From: Sphaerosporella brunnea
Taxonomy: Eukaryota > Ascomycota > Pezizomycetes > Pezizales > Pyronemataceae
Assembly (NCBI GenBank): GCA_008704415.1
Contig: VXIS01000027.1
Location: forward strand, 202,737 to 266,736
Length of the DNA: 64,000 nucleotides
Direction: 5' to 3'
Part shown: positions 55,597-64,000 of the stretch, one piece after another
Numbering within the stretch: position 1 is the first letter of the stretch
Layout of the letters: each line of letters opens with the position of its first letter
Notes under the pieces: generated by a model
Told to the model about the DNA's origin: nothing
Database searches by the model: none
The model's input: the letters and a program-made list of their open reading frames with translations, nothing else
Position numbers and translations under genes: made by a program

Positions 55597-56194
55597 ATGG
55601 CCGAATCCAGCTCAATGGCCGAATCCAGCTCGATGGCCGAATCCAAATCAATTCAGGGACGCGCTCCAGCTGTTGACGCGTCTGCCGAGACTGCCGCTGT
55701 TGACGCTGAAAACTCTGAAACCGATGGTATCTAACTACCTCTTCCACTCTACCGAGCCTTGCCTGACAACTACCCAATAGTTCCGTCACCGCCCACCATT
55801 GCTGCGTCTGATGTCAAGAAAGCCAAGCGCAAGGCCTGGTTCAAGGCCAAGCGCACGGCCTGGCGCAAGGCCCAGCGCAAGGTGAACCCCCAGACCCCAA
55901 CAACCAACAGCATTCGCTCTGACATCATCAGCTCAGCAGGAAAAGAAGCCGGCCGCAGTCACCGCGGGACCAGCCTCGGTGTCGGCTGTTCAAAAGCCTG
56001 GGTCCATTTTCGTCGACTGTTCCAATGATACAGGCATGGAGATCGCCTGGAAACCCAATGACACCGGTTCAGGAATTACGTTCACATATCGTGGATCGGC
56101 CGCTTACGCCACTCTCATCTTTTTTCTTCTTGTCTTGTGGAGGTTGTCATACACAGTCATTGCGATGAGCACAGAGAGGTGCAGCGGAAAGTAA
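55597..56194 (+). CDS. three-exon small basic protein, family member C (162 aa)
   Basis: Exons 55597-55726, 55781-55881, 55937-56194. The introns are 54 nt (GTATCT...CAATAG, CTGAC branch) and 55 nt (GTGAAC...CTCAG). Phases 1 and 0 are as in A and B. The N-terminus carries a three-fold MAESSS repeat, then a strongly basic Lys/Arg/Trp segment (KAKRKAWFKAKRTAWRKAQR), then a C-terminal domain FVDCSNDTGMEIAWKPNDTG followed by GITFTYRGS, corresponding to GVDIDW...VTFSFGG of A. After RGSAAYA the sequence departs into a hydrophobic tail (LIFFLLVLW) that lies antisense to a pyrimidine-rich, promoter-like region. The end may therefore be a chimera created by a breakpoint near 56105. Confidence 0.6.
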
Positions 56195-57960
56195 GGGAAT
56201 GGCAACGGGGAAAAAGCAGGCAAACAAAGGGTGGAGCAGGAAACAAGCAGAGTAATGGCTGATGAACGATGATTGGTGATGAAGGATGAGGAACAGAAAG
56301 GGTGGAGTAGCGGAAGGGCGGAAATTTAAAGATCGGACGAGCTTTCCCCCAAATGTGGTGTCGTTCGTGGTGGCGAATTCGTTCTTGATGTGTCTGCTTC
56401 ACTGGACAGCGACCGCGGATACAAACACCGGCCGACACCATGGGTTTGATCCCCACTTCGCAAAGAGTAGATTCTTGGTCTCCACCGGTGCAGGAACGCA
56501 AGAGCAACCTTTGCGCGCTGCACCATACGAAGATCCGGAGGTTCTCCCAGAGGAGTCGGGGGGGGGGGGGGGCAACCACTCGGAGTGACCATGATATGGC
56601 GGAGGGTGTAGATTTAAACACCGAGGCAGCGCTCAACTCCTCTTCGGGCCTGTCACACTTCTCGGGCTGATCTGCCCTGGGATAACTACATAGTAGAAAA
56701 TTAACATGGCCATGAACTGCCTCCTGCCGGCGTGCTCCCGCCTCAAAATATGATTTCTCTCCACCAGCTTGAGCTTTGGCTCGCGCTCGCGAGCCGAGCC
56801 AGTAAAACTGACGATCCCGCTCGAGTCACCCCTTGGGCTCGTCTCGAGTCGGCTCGTTTGCATCACTAGTCTGGAGTTATGAACTCCACGCCATACAGCT
56901 GGTTGTAGAGTCACCTGCGTAATCGCACTTCGCGTACAGCACGCCTGATTCCAAAAGCTGTGCTACCCCGCGGGATGCCCCATCCATCGTGAAGCTGTGC
57001 GCATCATCCTGCATATTCGGCTTGACAGCAGGCTGGGTCTGTTGGGGCCTGTCTATTGGCTGGACCAGACGTGAACAGGATTCATGGGTACAACTAACCC
57101 TAAGACCCAAATTGTCCCCGATCCGGGCGAATACCATTCTGTCCTCTTCAAGCTCGTCGTGATATATAGACTCGGAAGCTCGAAACGCGACTCATCGCCG
57201 ATCAACGTATGTGATCCGCGCGGCTGCGAAGCCCACGTTTGATGGCTGTGGGCTGCTTTTGTTTTTGTTTTGTCTTCAATCGTACAGCGTGCGCGAGCGC
57301 GTTAGCCCGAGTGCCTCCTATCTTGCGAATCGGAGTGAGGCCAAGGGCCAATGACGGACATGAGAAACCTGGTATCCTGTCCCCCCGGTTTTACCCGTCT
57401 GTTGGGGCTCCCCATACAGAAGGAATACATAAAAGCGAATTGCCTCATAAACGGCGGAAAAGACTGTAGCCACCTACCACGGCCCCTACACCCGGGGAGC
57501 CCGCTGCTCCTGCTCCTTCCCCCTCTCCGTCTTCGTCTCCGTCTCTTTTCTCCTTCCCCCCGTGGGATTGCGGGGCCTGTACCGCTTGGTGTCAGCGGCT
57601 CCGCCTCTGAACACGTTGATGCTTACACCCCGCCCCGGGCGCCCTGGGCCCAGGAGGGCGCGCTTCCCCCGCTTGTCTGTCGCCGTTGAGCAGCCGAAGG
57701 GCCGACTACGTTTCTTTCTTTCAACCTTCTTCCAGCCCCCCTTGGGCCTGCGTCCCTCCACTGGGAGGGGCGTCAGCCAGGCTGCGGGCTGCTGCGTCTT
57801 TGGATGCGCAAGCTGCGGTGCAGTACAGAGTGATATCCAGTGAAGCCACATTGGTCTGTGCATCGCGCAACCTCGATACCAGAACATCAGCTCTTGCAGC
57901 CCAGGCACCTGCAAGTCGGAAGTTTCCATCAGCCCCATGCAGCGCAACGCATCCACCGCC
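56195..57960. other. stretch without firmly supported genes
   Basis: Holds a G14 tract near 56562 and, at 56760-56869, a GAGCC-rich hAT-like end. On the minus strand, a pyrimidine-rich leader ends at an ATG at 56164 that opens only 18 codons (MTVYDNLHK), probably the 5' stump of a lost gene. 57486-58000 (+) is Pro/Ser/Ala-rich and open in places without a domain. Confidence 0.4.
56757..56869 (-). repeat. GAGCC/GGCTC-rich hAT-like element end
   Basis: The inverted terminus at 56869 reads TAGTGATGCAAACGAGCC, nearly identical to the left end of the 40.8-kb element. The partner end was not located. Confidence 0.55.
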
Positions 57961-57964
57961 CAAA

Positions 57965-59700
57965 CCCCCCAACTCCCGTCAAGAACAATGTACGCTTTGA
58001 CAACCTTCTTCATCCTTAGCCACTCCCGCGTTGTGGGAAGGAAACATCCCAGTTTAATTCCCAGCACTGTCGCCAAAACTGTACCAAGACCAGGAGCGAA
58101 TCTGTGGAGCCTCGGCAGCCCGCGACAGCGCCCTCTGTTGAGAGTTCTGGATCTCCGGTGGAAGGTCCAGCTGAAAGGATCGAAGCGATCGATCTGACTA
58201 CCCCCACGCATGCGCGACCTTCTACACCCGAACGCCTTCAAATCGAACAAATACAGCAGCGATCCCCGCTCGACAGCGTGGCTCGATGGATAGAATCGAC
58301 GACGAATATGAGGCCAATCCAAATAACGTTGTAAAAAAGATGCGATAAACATTTGTTCGAAAGAACGGTCATCCCGACAAAACCGGCGGTCTATTGAGCG
58401 CCTCGTCGCCCTTCTGCCCGTCCCTTCACGGCCCCAACTCCCGTCAAGCGAAAAGTCTGGTTTAAGAACCTTGTTCATCCGAAGCCACAAGGCTGTACCA
58501 CCAGGAAGACTGGATATCTGACGACGAATATGACGCTGATCGAAAAAAGGAGGCGGTTGATATTGGTTCGAAAGCACCGTCATCCCAAAGAAACTGGCAG
58601 TCTATTGGGAGCCTCGTCGCCCTTGAGCGTCAGCAGCCCGCGACAGCGCCCTCTGTTGAGAGTTCTGGACCTCCGGTGGAAGGTCTAGCTAAAAGAATCG
58701 AAGCAATCGATCTGACTACCCCCACGCATGCGCGACCTTGTACACCCGAACACCCTCAAATCGAACAAATACAGCACCAATCCCCGCTCAACAGCGTAGC
58801 TCGATGGATAGAATCGACGACGAATATGAGGCCAATCCAAATAACGTTGTAAAAAAGATGCGGTAAACATTGGTTGAAGTTTGGCCATCGAGCGTCGGGC
58901 TGTGCTGTAGGGTCGAGCGTCGGGCTGTGCTTTAGGGTTGGGTCACGTGTGTAGCTATATTTCTGTGTAAGACGGTCAACGTCGGGGCGAGCGTCTGTTC
59001 CTTCTGGGCAATTGAACCGATCTTACCACCTCCCATGCTTTCCATCATCATTTGTTCGAATGAACGGTCATCCCCAACAAACTGGTGGTCTTTGAGAGCC
59101 TTGTCACCGTCGCTTGACGGTCTCAACTCCCGTCAAACGCAAAGTACGGTTTGAGAACCTTCTGCAGCCGAAGCCACAGCGCAGGAAGGCCGGGTTTGCG
59201 ACGATATATATGAAGCCGATCAAAGTGTGGTCGAAAGAAAGAGGCGGTAAACATTGGTCCGAATGGACGGTCATCATGGGAGTCTCGTCGCCGTTCTCCC
59301 CGTCGCTTCACGGTCCCATCTCCGGTCAAGCGCAAAGTAGGGTTTGAGAACCTTCTTGATCGGGAGCCACAAGGCTGCAGCAACGCCCTGTACCAGCAGG
59401 AAAACTGGATATGAGACGACGAATATGAAGCCGATCAAAGTGTCGCCGAAAAAAATAGGGGGTAAATATTGGTTCGCACGTACCGTCATTCCCACCAAAT
59501 TCATCCGAAGCCACAAGGGTGTACGAGCAGGAAGACTGGATATCTGACGACGAATATGAAGCCGATCAAAGTGTCGTTGAAAAAAAGACGCGGTAGATAT
59601 TGGTTCGAATGCACGGTCATCTCCACCGAACCGGCGCTCTCGGGGAAGGCATGAGGAAAGCGCATGGCCACGATGGACGGGGGTGTTGATATCAATTAGC
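57965..59700 (+). repeat. cluster of diverged direct repeats, two interleaved modules
   Basis: Module 1 (AACTCCCGTCAA..., then GAACCTTCTTCATCCG and GAAGCCAC, ending with GACGACGAATATGA) starts near 57970, 58437, 59125 and 59317, with a partial copy near 59500. Module 2 (CAGCCCGCGACAGCGCCCTC to TAACGTTGTAAAAAAGATGC) occurs at 58116-58350 and 58634-58868, offset 518 bp and nearly identical. GACGACGAATATGA or close variants occur six times. Open frames run through single units but not through the array. Confidence 0.8.
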
Positions 59701-59799
59701 TGGCGGACAGGATTTGGGCGGCGATGGTTTGGCATAATATACATAGGTCGTATATATACATGTTGCACGGTTTTACACAGTGAAATTTGGAATCTGACG

Positions 59800-61675
59800 T
59801 CAATGATGGTCGACATGGACGCGATGGTCTAGCTGGCCACCTGAGCCTGAGCTTATACGCACCCGGCACCACCCATCTAGACCACCACCACGAGAGTTCT
59901 GGACATGAGGCTTTCATTGGAGCAAGAGAGCATAGTAAAGAAAATTTTGTCAGAACGCTGTAGCATCCTTGCAATCGAAACCCCTTCTAGACGTCCAGCT
60001 GTGATGATTTGGCTCTCCCACCCGGTTACACACCTGTGACCTCATTGTATCAAAAGCACTAGCCAGCGGGAGCTAAAATTTACTCGAAAAATTCTTCGGG
60101 TATTGGTGATGGAAATAAATCAGAGCGAGTGCATTGAGGGCTTGTTGGGATGGTCACCAAGAGCGGTGTTTTGGCATAAATCGCGGAGCTGGCACGCTTC
60201 TCTTAAGCACCCCATCTAGACCACCACCACAAAAGTTCTTACCATCTAAATTTAAATTTCGCTTGAAATATCACGTGGCAACACAGTCAAGACAATTGTC
60301 AAAAAAAACAATAGAATATGAGCGAAAGAAAAGCATTATACAAATCATCGTCCTGTAATTTTATTTTGTCAGAAAAGCTTGCCGGCGGGTGCTGAAACTG
60401 ACACAAAAAATCTTTTTGGTTTGTGTGACCCTTGTGGAGCGTCAGAGAGACGGCTGGGGGTTATTTTTGGTTTCACCAAGAGGGGTGTTGTAGGCGGGGT
60501 TGCTGGATACGGCCTCATAACCACTCCCACTTCCAGAATTGTCTGAATTTTCTTTGTTCTTCCCTGATGCATCAACCCGAGAGCGTTTGCTACCCCTTTG
60601 ATCGTTTTGTGATGCCGCTTTGCACTTGTTGGATGGGTTGAGTGTGTTATGAGCGGGTCTGGTGGGTCTGGTGGCCGTGCGATTCATGGATAGCTTGGAC
60701 CGTGAGTCGCTCTTGGAGGGATCGCCATGTCGTCTAATTTCTCAATATGTCAGGGTGAGCAGTGAGCTAGCAACAGAAACGCTGCACCGCGGTGGGTGGC
60801 CGCCGGGCCGGCTTGGGTCCCCAGGAGGTTGGCTCTGACTGGCCGGCTGGCACAGGAACTTAAGGGTCCATCCAACGCCGCGCCGTTCTGTTCCTCACCA
60901 CACACGGTTCTCGCTTCGCTCCCACCCACCCGCTCCATTTCTCAGTAGCTCCTCGGAGACTGGGAGTAGCTGGCGGCAGCTTCGCTGCCGCTCCCGGGCA
61001 AACACAGGAGAAGGAGGACGAGGACGGAGTGGCGGAAGAAGGATGAGGATGGGATTACGTGCTCTGCTTCGTTTACTCGTCCGGTCCGGCGCTTGTTTTG
61101 TATTTGGTTTCAATGGGTATTTGCTCGCAGGCACCATAGTTGCTAGCCGGTGGACAATCTCTCCTTCTTCATCTGGTGTAAAGGTTTGGGGTTTGGCTTG
61201 AGATTCTACGCGGGTCTGAACACCTTTCATGCGGGTTTGGGCGGTATGAGAACCAATACCTTCCCGGAGTACGACTGATTGACACACAAGGACCGGTTGG
61301 AGTTAGATTTATGATAGCCTGAATAGTCGTCTGAATGCGGATTTCTTTTGCATCCATCACCAATAGCCAAAGAATTTTTCTAGTACGTTTTAGCTCCTGC
61401 TGGCTAGTGCTTTTGATACAATGAGGTCACAGGTGTGTAACCGGGTGGGAGAGCCAAATCATCACAGCTGGACGTCTAGAAGGGGTTTCGATTGCGAGGA
61501 TGCTACAGCGTTCTCACAAAACTTTCTTTACTATGCTCTCTTGCTCCAATTAAAGTTTCATGTCCAGAACTCTCGTGGCGGTAGTCTAGACGGGTGGTGC
61601 CGGGTGCGTATAAGCTCAGGCTCGGGTGGCCAGCTCGACCATCGCGTCCATGTCAACCATGATTGACGTTAACAT
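59800..61675. mobile_element. large inverted repeat around a pogo/CENP-B-like transposase remnant
   Basis: About 310 bp at 59800-60115 reappear inverted at 61355-61675 with high identity (for example ACACCTGTGACCTCATTGTA). A third, more diverged copy lies in direct orientation at 60208-60560. In the right arm the repeat leads straight into a transposase start, and the left arm leads into a related ATG. The repeat is therefore probably the 5' end of one transposon family inserted two or three times, with two copies head to head. Exact ends and target duplications could not be fixed. Confidence 0.65.
61100..61363 (-). pseudogene. N-terminus of a pogo-type (CENP-B HTH) transposase
   Basis: From ATG 61363 or 61357, MDAKEIRIQTTIQAI is an HTH start. 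After a frame change, AQTRMKGVQTRVESQAK then PQTFTPDEEGEIVHRL fits the CENP-B/Tigger HTH pattern (RR.KG..SR.ESQ...L(T/S)P.EE..IV). Sequence after HRLATM is unrelated and the DDE catalytic domain is absent. It shows which superfamily the inverted-repeat element belongs to. Confidence 0.6.
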
Positions 61676-61862
61676 CTTGCATTGTTTCACACCATTGACG
61701 GTAGTGACACCGGGACTTCATCAGCTCTGCATGGTTGATTATCTGAATGTCAAAACCATAACAATGCTTCTATTTTCTCAGTCCATAATACACGCTGCTG
61801 TAATAACGATGCTTCGTATAATGCTTCGGGCGTCACTGCTGAAGTCCCCAGGAGGGGCTCCC

Positions 61863-61955
61863 CAGGGCTGTCAAAAGTCCGGCCAGTCCAGCTTTGAGCG
61901 CGGCCTGAACCGGACTGATTGAAATGGACTTTTGAAATCACGGCCCGTTTGGACC
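61863..61955 (+). repeat. end of the CAGGGCTGTCAA hAT-like family
   Basis: CAGGGCTGTCAAAAGTCC followed by GGCCAGTCC matches the ends of the 46.2-kb element. A weak inverted partner (GGACTTTTGAAATCACGGCC) ends near 61953, so this could be a very short palindromic derivative. Confidence 0.45.
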
Positions 61956-62206
61956 AGGCTTTTTGGAACGAGACCTAGGGGCCTATGGGCACCTGCAAGG
62001 CCCAGAAGTACCCGGCGCCCGGCGGGCCCGCCAGGCATCTGTAGTTTTTTGCTTACACATACATCAAGGAAAGAAACATGAACCCGAGATACAGATTCAA
62101 CAACCTGAAGGACCCCTGCTACCCCTCCATCTCCGCCGGCCTCTGTTCCAAGTCACTCAGTATACGCTCTACCTGATGAATTTGAAAGCCCGCGTCATAT
62201 TCCAGA

Positions 62207-62936
62207 TCAGCATTTCCGCGCCGCCATATCCCGACTCTCGTCCGGGCTGCTGTGTTTGGCCTTCAGGTCTGCCACGCTGCCCTGTTCGGCCATCACCCAT
62301 ATGGTGTCTTTCAAGAAATTGCCGCGTGTATACTCATGATCCAGATCCATGCATAGCAGGAGGTCGGCAGAGATGTTACGCGCACCCCGCAATCGCCTCA
62401 AGGCGCCAACAAAGCCAATGATGATCTCTCGGAGCTGTGCGAGCTTCAAGTAGGCGATCCGTGGTAGCCGGAATTTGATGGACACACAGGGGAGGTATCT
62501 GAAGCAGGCGGTATCAGCGTGTTCGACAATACTGGCTCGCCGGTGACCTTGAAGCATCCAAACGCGTACGGGGAAGCGCAGGAAACGCGGTGCCAGCTCT
62601 CGGCTTCGACACGGTCGTTGAACATGTCGTACACGACCTGCAGCTCTATTAGGAATTATCCGCGACCGTGCACGTCAGGTTCTGCCACCCGAGGTGTTAG
62701 TGCGATCCAAGAGATGATGCGGAATTGCCCACCTCCCAGGTATCGACCAGGTCGCAGTCGACATGGTAGATATAGCGTTCCCCCGGCAGCACAAACTTCA
62801 GCAATCCTTGCTTGCGACCGAGGTTGAGCGCTGACGCTTGCCAGCCTCTGTTGCTGAAGAGAACTGCGCCGTCATCATTGACCAACGCACCGCCAACCGT
62901 GGGGAGCATTGCGGATAGTGCTTGGGTAGTGGTCAT
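62207..62936 (-). CDS. uncharacterised three-exon gene, about 193 aa
   Basis: Proposed exons on the minus strand: 62936-62733, 62637-62488, 62434-62207 (68, 50 and 76 codons, all phase 0). Intron 1 is 95 nt (GTGGGC...GCTGCAG), intron 2 53 nt (GTGTGT...CGCACAG). The product begins MTTTQALSAMLPTVGGALVN. Exon 1 ends YHVDCDLVDTWE, exon 2 runs VVYDMFNDRVEAESWHRVSC to the PPASDTSP piece, and exon 3 runs LREIIIGFVGALRRLRGARN to a Cys-terminated tail. A CA/CT-rich leader precedes the ATG, as for other genes here. I recognise no family. Branch sites are weak, so exon 2/3 may instead be separated by a frameshift (a frame continuous with exon 3 extends up to 62557). Confidence 0.5.
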
Positions 62937-62999
62937 GGCTACTGCTGATAAGTGATGTTGGTTGGAGTTACGGGAGTTAGTTGAGGGGGGAAAGGTGTC

Positions 63000-63746
63000 G
63001 AGGTTGGTTGGTGCCGAGATTGGTTGATCTTTTGGAAGGAAGGGCGGCGTACTGAGGCTTCAATAAATAGTTATCACTCGGCAACGACCACACGGGTTTA
63101 CGGTATGTGGGTCTTAGAGTTTATCTTCTCTACCACTGGAATCGCTTACTACGACTCACTATGGAACTCAGCCCACTGTCCACACTCGCGTCGACTCGCC
63201 CAATTGCAAAGCAATGCTATTGCAGGCAATGCCATCCGTCTGCGCCACCCCTCATCAACACAACGATACAACCAGAGCCTCACGATACCCAAATTCAAGG
63301 GTCTCTCATCCCTTAGTTTGCGACCACATATGTCGAATCAATTCCTACTTCCGGCCAATGCGCGCAACTTTGGCCCAACGCTTGCCCGGATATTCTCCAC
63401 ACTGGCGAACCACGCTGCACATGTTGTCAGGCACCATGTTTGTTTGCCCACCTGCACTCTTGGATACTCAAGGTACGGTTTTTGGTCTCAAACGTATGCA
63501 TGTAGTGATCCGCAACTGTCGGAGGAAAACATGAAAACCCAATCTCAACAGTATCTAGCAGGAAACCTTACCTCCTGGTGATGTGCTAACTCCGCGGTTG
63601 TTTGAGACGGAATATTACAAGCTACCTGTGTGTGGTCAAGAAGCATGGCGACCCAAGCCTACCAGATCACACAAACGTCGCAGGTTATTAAAACACCCCC
63701 CACATCTGTAGAGAAATAGACTACAGAGAAAGAGGTATCCACCAAA
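63000..63746. other. stretch without supported genes
   Basis: A 185-codon frame (63024-63581 +) is open divergently from the 62.9-kb gene but has no motif or leader I can support. Confidence 0.35.
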
Positions 63747-64000
63747 CTAACAGTAGGTGTGGTCTATTGAGTGGATAGCGAACGAACCCCACCCGACGGA
63801 CATCTGCGTCCCTCGGCACCCGCGCGTCCCCTCTCCGGAACTGGACTGGGGCCTCCCACTGGCTGATAAGGCCCCGGTCAGCAGGGTCCACACCAAGACA
63901 TTGGCGTAGTTCTCAATGACCATTCGTGCAACCACCTCATGCGATCTCCTTGCCGCCTCGTGGAGCGGGGTCGAGCGAGCTGGAGAAAACAGTGATGTTG
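63747..64000 (-). CDS. ankyrin-repeat protein fragment, running off the right edge
   Basis: The minus-strand frame entering from the window edge reads STPLHEAARRSHEVVARMVI, a canonical ankyrin helix pair, then continues ~55 codons without repeat features to a stop at 63747. It is the last repeat and tail of a protein whose start lies outside the window. It may be another member of the ankyrin group of 1.9 kb. Confidence 0.6.
   Translation of the reverse strand, partial: TSLFSPARSTPLHEAARRSHEVVARMVIENYANVLVWTLLTGALSASGRPQSSSGEGTRGCRGTQMSVGWGSFAIHSIDHTYC

Noticed and set aside
57486..58583. A 365-codon open frame on the minus strand
   Set aside because: It runs antisense through the direct-repeat cluster and a Pro-rich tract, and contains no domain. 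Openness is probably due to GC-rich composition.
60442..60687. C-terminus of the pogo-type transposase
   Set aside because: The frame overlaps the third copy of the repeat, and its Ser/Asn-rich product has no DDE or tail motif that links it to the HTH part.
1..64000. CRISPR arrays, bacterial operons, riboswitches
   Set aside because: The window is eukaryotic. No regularly spaced short direct repeats of CRISPR type were seen.

Overview
The window looks like a repeat-rich stretch of a filamentous fungus genome, most likely a Pezizomycotina ascomycete. Introns are short (44-62 nt, GT...AG, often with a CTNAC-type branch site). Families of fungal character are present: a FunK1-type kinase, F-box plus ankyrin proteins, a Tad/I-like LINE with RNase H, Tc1 and pogo elements, and hAT elements. 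I would guess Pezizomycetes (truffle relatives) from the F-box/ankyrin type, but that is inference. Base composition is balanced and old repeats are not AT-rich, so RIP-type mutation is not evident.

Layout. 0-12 kb: LINE 3' end at the left edge, an F-box/ankyrin gene with a frame problem (1.9-2.6 kb), a hAT-like relic (4.45-5.26), a complete but dead Tc1/mariner element (5.78-7.11), and a decayed UGP1 (UTP-glucose-1-phosphate uridylyltransferase) fragment (10.6-11.2). 12-32 kb: three 5'-truncated LINE copies with target-site duplications, a hAT-type MITE, a structurally intact hAT transposon (22.48-25.08) with a 762-aa transposase, and long gene-poor tracts. 32-40 kb: two decayed uncharacterised genes on the minus strand and a plus-strand gene that appears to join a C2H2 zinc finger, an acidic repeat region, a coiled coil and a reduced kinesin-like motor domain. 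40-44 kb: another hAT relic, a member of a small three-exon gene family, and a four-exon gene for a centromeric histone H3 (CENP-A/cenH3). 44-50 kb: gene-poor, with a 1.2-kb hAT-like element and a pogo-like MITE, then a FunK1 kinase relic and a second F-box remnant. 50-56.2 kb: degenerate copia elements with three related LTRs, a gag fragment, and two more members of the three-exon family arranged head to head. 56-64 kb: a cluster of ~200-bp direct repeats, a large inverted repeat around a pogo/CENP-B-like transposase remnant, a probable three-exon gene of unknown function, and an ankyrin fragment running off the right edge.

Few genes here are likely to work: cenH3, the zinc-finger/kinesin-like gene, two of the three-exon family members (42.3 and 55.6 kb), the 62.2-kb gene and the hAT transposase. 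Most other coding signals are transposon or pseudogene remains. The most interesting items are the cenH3 with an extended loop 1 and reduced N-terminus, the zinc finger-kinesin-like fusion about 3.5 kb from it, and the three-exon family, whose two conserved introns are found only by comparing the copies.
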